Below, piece by piece: positions 5,870-12,530 of a stretch of DNA of 21,195 nucleotides (its first letter is position 1; each line of letters begins with the position of its first letter). The DNA is taken from the NCBI GenBank assembly GCA_015228695.1, contig JADGDA010000012.1, forward strand, positions 1-21,195, given 5' to 3'. Origin of the DNA: Alphaproteobacteria bacterium (lineage in GTDB: Bacteria > Pseudomonadota > Alphaproteobacteria > Rhodospirillales > Rhodospirillaceae). The notes beneath the pieces were generated by a model. It did not search any database and was not told where the DNA came from. It saw only the letters and a list, made by a program, of their open reading frames with translations. A program made the position numbers and the translations under genes.

Positions 5870-7627
5870 GTGAACGGAGCCATCGACTATTCGTCCTGCC
5901 CCAATCTGGTCGCCATGTTCTTCGAACAGACCGATCGTTTGGGGGAGAGGCCCTTCCTGTGGGACAAGCGCGACGGACTCTACGCGCCCCTGTCGGGAAC
6001 GGAGACGGCGGCGCGGGTCGCGGCGTTCGCCGGCGCGTTGATCCGCCAGGGAGTGACTCCGGGGGACCGGGTCATGCTGGTCTCGGAAAACCGTCCCGAG
6101 TGGCTGATCGCCGACATGGCGATCATGGCGGCGGGCGGGATTTCCGTCCCGGTCTACACCACCAACACGGTCGCCGATCATCTCTACATCATGAACCATT
6201 CCGGGGCGCGGGCCGTGATCACGTCTCCCACTCCCGTCCTGTCCGGACGGGTGAGGGAAGCGGCCGGACGCGCCGATGCGCCTCCCTTGGTCATCGACCT
6301 CGGATCGGCGGATTTGGAGCGCGAGTCGGAGCGCCCCGCCCGCGCCGACACCCTCAAGCGCGACGATACCGCCTGCATCATCTACACCTCGGGAACCGGG
6401 GGGGCGCCCAAGGGGGTGATGCAGAGCCACGGCAACATCCTGCATAACTGCATGGGAGCCCATGACATCCTGACCGAGCTTGACGCCGCCGGTCCCGACG
6501 GCGAGGTTTTTCTCTCGTTCCTGCCCCTGTCCCATGCCTTCGAGCACACGGTGGGCCAGTTCTTCCCCATCTCCATCGGCGCGCAGATCTACTACGCCGA
6601 GGGAGTCGAACGGCTGGCCGCCAACATGCTGGAAGCGCGCCCCACCATCATGATCGCGGTCCCGAGGCTCTACGAATCCCTACGCGAGCGCATCCTCCGC
6701 ACCCTGACCCGCGAGGGGGGGATCAAGGAGCGCCTGTTCCGGAAGGCCCTGTCCCTCGGCGGCCTCCGTCATGAGGCCCCCGGTTCCCTGTCCCTGGGCG
6801 AGAGGGCGATGGACGTGGCGCTCGACCTTCTGGTCCGGCGCAAGGTGGCGGGGCGTTTCGGCGGACGGCTCAAGGCCCTGGTTTCGGGTGGGGCGCCGCT
6901 CCACCCCGATGTCGCGCTCTTCTTCACCGCCCTGGGAGTCCGCATTCTTCAGGGCTACGGCCAGACCGAATGCGCCCCCGTGGTGAGCTGCAACCGCCCC
7001 CGGCGCACCCGCCTGCACACCGTGGGACCGGCCCTCAGGGAGGTCGAGGTCGGATTCGCCTCGGATGGCGAGATTCTGGTGCGGGGACCACTGGTCATGC
7101 AAGGTTACTGGCGGGACCCGGAGGCCACCCGCGCCGCCCTTGATCCGGACGGCTGGCTGCGCACCGGGGACATCGGCGCCATCGACAGGAGCGGATTCAT
7201 CCGGATCACCGACCGGAAGAAGGACATCATCGTCAATTCGGGCGGGGACAATCTTTCGCCCCAGAAGGTCGAGGGCATGCTTTCCCTGGAACCGGAAATC
7301 GCCCAGGTCATGGTCCACGGAGACAAGCGCCCGCACCTCGTCGCCCTGATCGTCCCCGACCGGACCTTCGTCTCGGAATGGGCGGCGGAAAACGGCGAGG
7401 CCGACGATCCCTCCGTCCTCGTGACCCTCCCCAGGTTCCGCAAGGCCATCGGCGACGCGGTGGAGAGGTTCAACCACAAGGTCTCCCCCCTGGAGCGGGT
7501 CCGCCGCTTCACCCTGACCGCCGAACCCTTTTCCGTAGACAACGGGCAGATGACCCCGACCCAGAAAATCCGCCGCCACCGGATCCGCGCCGTCTACGGT
7601 GAAGTCCTGGAGGAACTCTACGGCTGA
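5870..7627 (+). CDS. Long-chain acyl-CoA synthetase (AMP-forming)
   Basis: A 585-residue member of the ANL adenylate-forming superfamily that activates fatty acids to acyl-CoA via an acyl-AMP. Motifs in order: the ATP-binding loop YTSGTGGAPKGV at 172-183 (the usual second threonine is glycine), LPLSHAFEHT at 218-227, the signature GYGQTECAP at 362-370, GWLRTGDIG at 428-436 with the ribose-binding aspartate, and the hinge ITDRKKDIIVNSGGDNLSPQ at 446-465. This arrangement fits the FadD15-like long-chain group better than short-chain acetyl-CoA synthetases. The GTG at 5870 is chosen because GGAGGA lies 9 bases upstream; an in-frame ATG at 5792 would overlap pepF and add an unrelated leader. The exact chain-length preference cannot be read from sequence. 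Confidence 0.92.
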   Translation: MNGAIDYSSCPNLVAMFFEQTDRLGERPFLWDKRDGLYAPLSGTETAARVAAFAGALIRQGVTPGDRVMLVSENRPEWLIADMAIMAAGGISVPVYTTNTVADHLYIMNHSGARAVITSPTPVLSGRVREAAGRADAPPLVIDLGSADLERESERPARADTLKRDDTACIIYTSGTGGAPKGVMQSHGNILHNCMGAHDILTELDAAGPDGEVFLSFLPLSHAFEHTVGQFFPISIGAQIYYAEGVERLAANMLEARPTIMIAVPRLYESLRERILRTLTREGGIKERLFRKALSLGGLRHEAPGSLSLGERAMDVALDLLVRRKVAGRFGGRLKALVSGGAPLHPDVALFFTALGVRILQGYGQTECAPVVSCNRPRRTRLHTVGPALREVEVGFASDGEILVRGPLVMQGYWRDPEATRAALDPDGWLRTGDIGAIDRSGFIRITDRKKDIIVNSGGDNLSPQKVEGMLSLEPEIAQVMVHGDKRPHLVALIVPDRTFVSEWAAENGEADDPSVLVTLPRFRKAIGDAVERFNHKVSPLERVRRFTLTAEPFSVDNGQMTPTQKIRRHRIRAVYGEVLEELYG

Positions 7628-7629
7628 GA

Positions 7630-7971
7630 TTATTCCTCGCAGCCGTGCATGAAACGGGCACGGCGGCGGTTGAGGCCGTCGCAGTTGCCCTGGGTTTTGT
7701 CCGTCAGACGTGCCGTCCGGGGCTTCGCCGACGGGATCACCGATGACCCCGGCTGCGGCGAGGAGGTTCCTTGGACGGCCCCCTGGGGCGAGCCGATCGA
7801 CATCGTCTGACCGGCTGGATTTCCCCCGGCTGGCTTTCCCATGGTCACGCCGCCCGCGCCCCCGACCTTGAACGCGGAGGGAGGGGCACCCTCTTGAGGC
7901 GCGGTCTGGGCCCAGGCCGGAACCCCGGTCAGAGCGGCGACAACGAGAACCAACGCCATGCGTCCACCCAT
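7630..7971 (-). CDS. Small exported low-complexity protein of unknown function
   Basis: A 113-residue product that I do not recognise. Residues 1-21 form a signal peptide (MALVLVVAALTGVPAWA, cleavage after AWA). The mature part is rich in Gly, Pro, Ser and Gln up to about residue 85 and then turns basic, ending in two cysteines (C97 and C111) that could form a disulfide in the periplasm. The start at 7971 is fixed by GGAGGAGAGG directly upstream. The gene is third in a minus-strand run with the Trm112-like and DUF971 genes, 32 bases after the latter, and ends 2 bases from the acyl-CoA synthetase stop on the other strand. Confidence 0.7.
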   Translation of the reverse strand: MGGRMALVLVVAALTGVPAWAQTAPQEGAPPSAFKVGGAGGVTMGKPAGGNPAGQTMSIGSPQGAVQGTSSPQPGSSVIPSAKPRTARLTDKTQGNCDGLNRRRARFMHGCEE

Positions 7972-8003
7972 GCCTCTCCTCCCCCGGTCACGATGCTCAA
8001 ATC

Positions 8004-8453
8004 TCAGTGACAGCCGCAGCTCCCTCCGCCTCCACCGCCGCCGCAACCGCCGGAGGACTTGGTCGGCGGGCCGATCACCGTGTCGCGGGTCAGCCCCAGC
8101 TTTTCCAGGGAGTTCAGGTACTCGCTCCACAGACGGTCCTTGTTCTCGCCCATCTGGTAGAGGAAGTCCCAGGAATAGATGCCGGTGTCGTGCGTGTCGT
8201 CGAAGTTGATGGAAATGGCGTAGTTGCCGACCGACTCCACGCCGATGATGCCGACGTTGCGCTTGCCGGGAACAATCTGCTTTTCGTCGGGGCTGTGGCC
8301 CTGGACGTCGGCGGAAGGACTCTCCACCCGCAGCAACTCCGCCGGGATGCGGAACGTCTTGCCGTCGTCGAAATCGATTTCCATGGTCTTATCCGCCTTG
8401 TTGACGCGGATTTCCAATGGCCAGTGCTTGGTTCCGAACTCAAGTCCGCTCAT
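8004..8453 (-). CDS. DUF971 protein with Gly/Cys/His-rich C-terminal tail
   Basis: A 149-residue protein whose first 125 residues match the DUF971 fold (the gamma-butyrobetaine hydroxylase N-terminal-like domain): WPLEIRVNKADKTMEIDFDDG near the N-terminus and INFDDTHDTGIYSWDFLYQM at 82-101. DUF971 also occurs fused to ApbC/Mrp-type iron-sulfur carriers and to hydroxylases, so a metal-linked role is plausible but unproven. The tail SGGCGGGGGGGSCGCH (134-149) is striking, with three cysteines and a terminal histidine on a flexible glycine run. There is no signal peptide, so it is cytoplasmic. A GGGAG ribosome site precedes the ATG at 8453. The stop of the Trm112-like gene lies 13 bases upstream, so the two are probably one transcript. 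Confidence 0.85.
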   Translation of the reverse strand: MSGLEFGTKHWPLEIRVNKADKTMEIDFDDGKTFRIPAELLRVESPSADVQGHSPDEKQIVPGKRNVGIIGVESVGNYAISINFDDTHDTGIYSWDFLYQMGENKDRLWSEYLNSLEKLGLTRDTVIGPPTKSSGGCGGGGGGGSCGCH

Positions 8454-8466
8454 GGATCAACGCTCC

Positions 8467-8682
8467 CTAATCCGTTGTTTTCGCCCTGTCCCGGTCGAGG
8501 GGCCGCGCCTCCGAGATCAGCATGATCGGAATACCGTCACGGATGGGATAGGCGAGCCCCGCCGCCTCGCTCACCAGTTCCTGCGCCTCGGCGTCATAGC
8601 GCAGCGATCCCGGAGTGCGGACCCTGGGGCAGACCAATATCTCCAACAGCTTGGGGTCAATCCCCGCAGATCGTTCCGTCAT
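8467..8682 (-). CDS. Trm112-like (UPF0434/YcaR) small protein
   Basis: A 71-residue protein with the family pattern LLEILVCP at 12-19 and GLAYPIRDGIPIML at 42-55. Trm112 of eukaryotes and archaea is a zinc-binding activator of methyltransferases; bacterial YcaR-type homologues are poorly characterised. Only one of the usual cysteines (C18) remains. The second cysteine of the CPxC motif and the later pair are replaced, so zinc binding is probably lost; I recall this as common in alphaproteobacteria. The gene is first in a minus-strand run with the DUF971 protein and the small exported protein. Confidence 0.85.
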   Translation of the reverse strand: MTERSAGIDPKLLEILVCPRVRTPGSLRYDAEAQELVSEAAGLAYPIRDGIPIMLISEARPLDRDRAKTTD

Positions 8683-8747
8683 GGGTCATCATCCTCGGCC
8701 AACGGCGATACATATGACGGCAATATATGACGCCCCGCCGCCTGTGC

Positions 8748-8773
8748 AAGGCATGATCTTAAGGCATGATCTT
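8748..8773. repeat. Perfect 13-bp tandem duplication
   Basis: AAGGCATGATCTT occurs twice back to back (8748-8760 and 8761-8773) in the gap between the Trm112-like gene and the lyase gene. It looks like a simple local duplication; no function is apparent. Confidence 0.85.
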
Positions 8774-8783
8774 GCGGTGGGGA

Positions 8784-8808
8784 ACCGGCGGCGGGGAACG
8801 CCGCCGGT
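8784..8808 (-). terminator. Hairpin after the lyase operon
   Basis: A perfect 10-bp GC stem (ACCGGCGGCG at 8784-8793, CGCCGCCGGT at 8799-8808) with a 5-base loop lies 8 bases beyond the stop of the last lyase gene. No strong T-run follows on the minus strand, so termination may be inefficient or the hairpin may mainly protect the mRNA end. Confidence 0.55.
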
Positions 8809-8816
8809 CCATATCG

Positions 8817-9860
8817 TCAGAACTGGTACGCGGAGGCCAGTTCCGGGTCTTTCTGGGATACCAGCTTGGCCAGATCGACGATGACCTTGGCCTGCTTCCA
8901 GGTGGCATCGTCCTGCATCTTGCCGTCGATCATCACCGCGCCGGTGCCGTCGGGCATGGCTTCGAGGATGCGCTTGGCGAACAGGACTTCCTTCACGTCG
9001 GGGCTGAACACCCGCTTGGCGATCGCGATCTGGCCCGGATGCAGGGACCAGGCGCCGACGCAGCCGAGCAGGAAGGCGTTGCGGAACTGGGCCTCGCAGG
9101 CATCGTCGTCGGAGAAGTCACCGAACGGGCCGTAGAACGCCTTGATCCCGGCGGACATGCAGGCGTCCACCATCTTGGCGACCGTGTAGTGCCAGAGGTC
9201 CTGCTGATACAGAGTCCGGGAGGGCTTGCCCTCGGCCTTGTCCTCAAGCACGCCGTAGAACGGGTGACCGCCGCCGACGCGGGTGGTCTTCATCCCGCGC
9301 GAAGCCGCCAGATCGGCGGGCCCGAGGCTCATGCCGTGCATGCGCGGGCTGGCCGCGGCGATGGCGTCCACATTCTTCACGCCCTGGGCGGTTTCCAGGA
9401 TGGCGTGGATCAGGATCGGCTTGCGGACGTTGTGACGGGCCTCCAACTGGGCCAGCAACTGGTCGAGGTAATGGATATCCCAGGGGCCTTCCACCTTGGG
9501 CAGCATCATCACGTCCAGCTTGTTGCCGACGCTGGCGACGATCTCGGTGATGTCGTCCAGCACCCACGGGCTATTCAGGCAGTTGATCCGGGTCCACAGG
9601 CCGGTGTTGCCGAAGTCGACCTGCTTGGCGGTGGCGATGAAACCGGCGCGGGCGGCTTCCTTGGCATCGGCCGGAATGGCGTCCTCCAGATTGCCCAGGA
9701 GCACGTCCACCTTGGACACCATCTCTGGCACCTTGGCGGCCATCTTCTCGTTGTGCGGCGGATAGAAATGGATCATCCGCTCGGCGCGGACCGGCAGTTC
9801 ACGGAGCGGCATCGGCGCGCCGATGGCGAGGGGCTTGTAGAAATTAGCGGGCAACTTCAT
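8817..9860 (-). CDS. mcl: Malyl-CoA/beta-methylmalyl-CoA lyase, Chloroflexus-type (HpcH/HpaI family)
   Basis: A 347-residue CitE-like aldolase/lyase. From the start (MKLPANFYKPLAIGAPMPLR) to the end (QDDATWKQAKVIVDLAK at 316-332) it follows the Chloroflexus aurantiacus multifunctional lyase as I remember it. That enzyme cleaves or forms malyl-CoA, beta-methylmalyl-CoA and citramalyl-CoA from glyoxylate or pyruvate and acetyl- or propionyl-CoA. Likely magnesium ligands are E156 (HAILETAQG) and D183 (GPADLAASRG). The ATG at 9860 is set by AGGAGG 7 bases upstream. A longer in-frame reading to 10286 has no family support and overlaps the neighbour. It sits 47 bases after mclA and probably shares its promoter. 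The exact substrates here are inferred, not shown. Confidence 0.9.
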   Translation of the reverse strand: MKLPANFYKPLAIGAPMPLRELPVRAERMIHFYPPHNEKMAAKVPEMVSKVDVLLGNLEDAIPADAKEAARAGFIATAKQVDFGNTGLWTRINCLNSPWVLDDITEIVASVGNKLDVMMLPKVEGPWDIHYLDQLLAQLEARHNVRKPILIHAILETAQGVKNVDAIAAASPRMHGMSLGPADLAASRGMKTTRVGGGHPFYGVLEDKAEGKPSRTLYQQDLWHYTVAKMVDACMSAGIKAFYGPFGDFSDDDACEAQFRNAFLLGCVGAWSLHPGQIAIAKRVFSPDVKEVLFAKRILEAMPDGTGAVMIDGKMQDDATWKQAKVIVDLAKLVSQKDPELASAYQF

Positions 9861-9907
9861 GGGGTTTCCTCCTGGATTGTGCGTTTCATCGTGTTCTGGA
9901 GACCAAA

Positions 9908-10891
9908 TCAGCCGCCCATGGCGGTGATCAACTCGGATTTTTTCACCGCGACCTCGGCCTGCTTGATGGAGGCGATGTCGATCATCTTGCCGTCCAACTG
10001 CACCGCCCCGGCCCCATCGCGCTTGGCCTGCTCCATGGCCTCCAGGATGCGGCGGGCCTGGGAGACCTCCTTCTCGGAGGGGCTGAACAGGGTGTTGGCG
10101 AATTCGATCTGGCTCGGGTGGATGACCATCTTGCCCTCGCAGCCGAGGGAGGCGGCGCGCTTGGCGGCGGCCAGATATCCCGCCTCGTCCTTGAAGTCGC
10201 CGAAGGGGCCGTCGATGGGCCGCAGCCCGTTCGCCCGCGCCGCGACCACCATCCGCGCGAGGGCGTAATGCCACATGTCGCCCCAATGGGCCTCGCGGGA
10301 GCCGTCCTCCGCCGGATCGGTGATAACCGTGTAATCCGGGTTGGCCCCGCCGATGCGGGTGGTCCGCGCCTTGGTCGAGGCGGCATAATCGGCGGTGCCG
10401 AGAAGCATGGCCTCGTTGCGCTTCGAAGCGGCGGCAATGGCGTGGATGTTTTGCATCCCGAGGGCGGTTTCCACCAGCAGTTCGAACCCGATGCGCTTCT
10501 TGATCCCCTTCGCCTGCTCGATCTGGGTGACCAACATGTCGACGGCGTAGATGTCGGAGGGAGTCCCCACCTTCGGAATCATGATCAGGTCGAGCTTGTG
10601 CCCCGCCTGCTCCACCACCTCCACCACGTCGCGGTACATATAGGGCGTGTCCAGCCCGTTGATGCGGATGGAGATGGTCTTGCGCCCGAAATCCAGGCTG
10701 TTCAGCGCGTCGATGACGTTCTTGCGCGCCTGGGGCTTCTGGTCCGGCGAGACCGAGTCCTCAAGATCGAAAAAAATGACGTCGGCGTTGCTGGAGGGCG
10801 CCTTTTCGATGAATTTGAGGCTGGAACCGGGAACCGCCAGTTCCGAGCGGTTCAGGCGCGGCGTGGCTTCCTCGACGATCGTGAAACTCAT
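9908..10891 (-). CDS. mclA: Malyl-CoA lyase (MclA/Mcl1 type)
   Basis: A 327-residue HpcH/HpaI-family lyase that reversibly splits L-malyl-CoA into acetyl-CoA and glyoxylate. The N-terminus MSFTIVEEATPRLNRSELAV, the DVIFFDLEDSVSPD strand at 37-50, IRINGLDTPYMYRD at 75-88 and MIPKVG at 104-109 match Methylobacterium MclA and Rhodobacter Mcl1. Expected magnesium ligands are E141 (VETALGM) and D168 (GTADYAAS). This enzyme serves the serine cycle or the ethylmalonyl-CoA pathway. ATG 10891 is preferred over an upstream in-frame start at 11071 because GGGGGA precedes it and the family begins here. It is the first gene of a two-gene unit with the Chloroflexus-type paralogue and is preceded by a good promoter (10973-11000). 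Confidence 0.93.
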   Translation of the reverse strand: MSFTIVEEATPRLNRSELAVPGSSLKFIEKAPSSNADVIFFDLEDSVSPDQKPQARKNVIDALNSLDFGRKTISIRINGLDTPYMYRDVVEVVEQAGHKLDLIMIPKVGTPSDIYAVDMLVTQIEQAKGIKKRIGFELLVETALGMQNIHAIAAASKRNEAMLLGTADYAASTKARTTRIGGANPDYTVITDPAEDGSREAHWGDMWHYALARMVVAARANGLRPIDGPFGDFKDEAGYLAAAKRAASLGCEGKMVIHPSQIEFANTLFSPSEKEVSQARRILEAMEQAKRDGAGAVQLDGKMIDIASIKQAEVAVKKSELITAMGG

Positions 10892-10972
10892 GGCGATTCC
10901 CCCGCTGTGTTTTTTTGATTTGCCGACGACGGAGCGGACCATCTCTTTTCGTGGCCCGCCGCGCCGCGCCAC

Positions 10973-11000
10973 ACTATAATCGAACCGCGCCCGCTGGCAA
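10973..11000 (-). promoter_or_regulatory. Sigma-70-like promoter of the lyase operon
   Basis: On the minus strand, TTGCCA (11000-10995) is spaced 16 bases from TATAGT (10978-10973). The transcript would start near 10966, leaving about 75 bases of leader before mclA. The same bases read TATAAT on the plus strand (10975-10980), which may serve the divergent pdxY operon, though no good plus-strand -35 is visible. Confidence 0.55.
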
Positions 11001-11069
11001 GTTGACGCTGGCGGCCTGTCGCTGACGGCCGAGGGGGGAGCACAGGCGGTGATCGAGGACGACCGGATC

Positions 11070-11939
11070 ATGAACGTGCTCTCGATTCAGTCCCATGTGG
11101 TTTATGGCCATGTCGGCAACGCGGCCGCCGTGTTTCCCTTGCAGCGCATGGGCGTGGAGGTGTGGCCCCTCTACACGGTCCAGTTTTCCAACTCCCCCGG
11201 CCGGGGGAGTCACCGGGGGATGGTGTTCGACGCCGTGCACATCCACGACGTCGTCAAGGGCTTGGGCGAGTTGGCCGTGCTGCCTCGGCTCGACGGGGTG
11301 ATTTCCGGGTATGTGGGCGACGCCTCCGTCGGGCAGGCGGTCCTGGAGGCCTCATGGAGGGTCCGGGCCGCCAGCCCGAAGGCCGTCTACCTCTGCGATC
11401 CGGTCCTCGGCGACGTCGGGCGGGGCATCTATGTGCGGACCGGCCTTCCCGCCTTCATCCGCGAGCGTCTGGTTCCGGCGGCGGACATCGTCACCCCCAA
11501 CCATTTCGAGCTGGAATTCCTGACCGGACGGCAGGTCCGCACCCTGGACGACGCCGTCGGTGCCTCCATCGCCCTGTGCGCCCGAGGCCCCAAAGTCGTG
11601 GTGACGACCAGCCTGCGTCGCAAGGAAGTCCCCGCGGGAACCGTCGAAAATCTCGTCGTCACCGGCAAGGAGGCGTGGATCGTGGCCACGCCGTTCCTCC
11701 ACCTCAGCCCCCCCCTCGACGGCGGGGGCGACGCCTTCTCGGCCCTGTTCCTCGGCCATTTCCTGCGGGATGGGGACGTAGCCCGGGCGCTCTCCCTCGC
11801 GGCATCGTCCCTGCACGGGATTCTACTCCATGCCCAGTCCACCGGGGCCCGCGAACTGCCCCTGATCGCGGCGCAGCGCCTTATCGTCGAACCTGAAACC
11901 GTGTTCCCCGCGCAGCGGGTCGGGGGAGATTCGTCGTAA
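11070..11939 (+). CDS. pdxY: Pyridoxal kinase
   Basis: A 289-residue ribokinase-family enzyme that phosphorylates pyridoxal to pyridoxal 5'-phosphate in vitamin B6 salvage. The start MNVLSIQSHVVYGHVGNAAA and the WPLYTVQFSNSP stretch at 32-43 match PdxY. CDPVLGDVGRGIYV is at 109-122, TPNHFELEFLTG at 142-153, and the catalytic-base motif DGGGDAFSALF at 217-227 (D221). I chose the ATG at 11070 because it aligns with family starts. A GTG at 11049, with a strong GGGGGGAG site, is a real alternative that adds 7 residues. It is the first gene of a tight plus-strand run. Its stop TAA overlaps the ATG of the response-regulator gene (TAATG), indicating translational coupling. Confidence 0.9.
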   Translation: MNVLSIQSHVVYGHVGNAAAVFPLQRMGVEVWPLYTVQFSNSPGRGSHRGMVFDAVHIHDVVKGLGELAVLPRLDGVISGYVGDASVGQAVLEASWRVRAASPKAVYLCDPVLGDVGRGIYVRTGLPAFIRERLVPAADIVTPNHFELEFLTGRQVRTLDDAVGASIALCARGPKVVVTTSLRRKEVPAGTVENLVVTGKEAWIVATPFLHLSPPLDGGGDAFSALFLGHFLRDGDVARALSLAASSLHGILLHAQSTGARELPLIAAQRLIVEPETVFPAQRVGGDSS

Positions 11940-12514
11940 TGGGGGCGGCAACTCTCGAAAAACTAGCGTTTCTGGTGGTGGAGGACAATTTCCACATGCG
12001 TCAGCTCGTCGTGATGGTGCTGAAGAGTTTCCGCGCCACCAATATCCTGACGGCGGCCGACGGCTCCAGCGCCTTCCGCGAGATGGGAGGAATGGTTCCC
12101 GACATCATCATCACCGACATGATGATGAAACCGATGAACGGGATTGAATTCACACGAAAATTGAGGACGGACGATAACAGCCCCGATCCCTTCGTCCCCA
12201 TCCTGATGCTGTCGTCCTATTCCGAGCTGGAACGGGTGGTGGCGGCGCGGGAGGCCGGGGTCACCGAGTTCCTGAACAAGCCGTTCGCGGCCCGGACGCT
12301 GTACGCCCGGATTCACTCCATGATCTACCAGCCGCGCCAGTTCGTGCGCAGCGAGACCTATTTCGGACCCGACCGCCGCCGTCACGACAAGCCCTTCATG
12401 GGCGACGACCGGCGCAGAAGGGGGCCTCCAGGGGCGGAGCTGATCCCGCTGAGTCCCCGGGGACCAGCGGCGAATCAGGGCGGCGTTCCGCCCAACCGGC
12501 AGGAAACGGCATGA
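11939..12514 (+). CDS. Single-domain (CheY-like) response regulator with basic tail
   Basis: A 191-residue protein. Residues 8-130 form a receiver domain with the acidic pair E15/D16 (VVEDN), the phosphorylation-site aspartate D60 in IIITDMMM, a serine at about 94-95 (LSSYS) and the conserved lysine K116 (FLNKPF). No DNA-binding or enzymatic output domain follows. The 60-residue tail carries YFGPDRRRHDKPFMGDDRRR, a basic motif I recall from other alphaproteobacterial receiver proteins, and then a Pro/Gly-rich end. No histidine kinase gene lies nearby, so the partner is unknown. The ATG overlaps the pdxY stop by one base, and the HerA-like gene starts 16 bases after the stop. Confidence 0.92.
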   Translation: MGAATLEKLAFLVVEDNFHMRQLVVMVLKSFRATNILTAADGSSAFREMGGMVPDIIITDMMMKPMNGIEFTRKLRTDDNSPDPFVPILMLSSYSELERVVAAREAGVTEFLNKPFAARTLYARIHSMIYQPRQFVRSETYFGPDRRRHDKPFMGDDRRRRGPPGAELIPLSPRGPAANQGGVPPNRQETA

Positions 12515-12530
12515 TCGGGGAGGGTTCTTC

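Noticed and set aside
8004..8051. GC-rich tandem tract in the DUF971 gene as a possible repeat array
   Set aside because: It is the in-frame coding sequence of the glycine-rich tail, too short and irregular for a CRISPR or satellite array.
8766..10268. A 500-codon open frame on the plus strand
   Set aside because: Antisense shadow of the two lyase genes, which carry full family motifs.
9861..10286. N-terminal extension of the Chloroflexus-type lyase
   Set aside because: It overlaps mclA in another frame, has no family similarity, and a perfect ribosome site marks the ATG at 9860.
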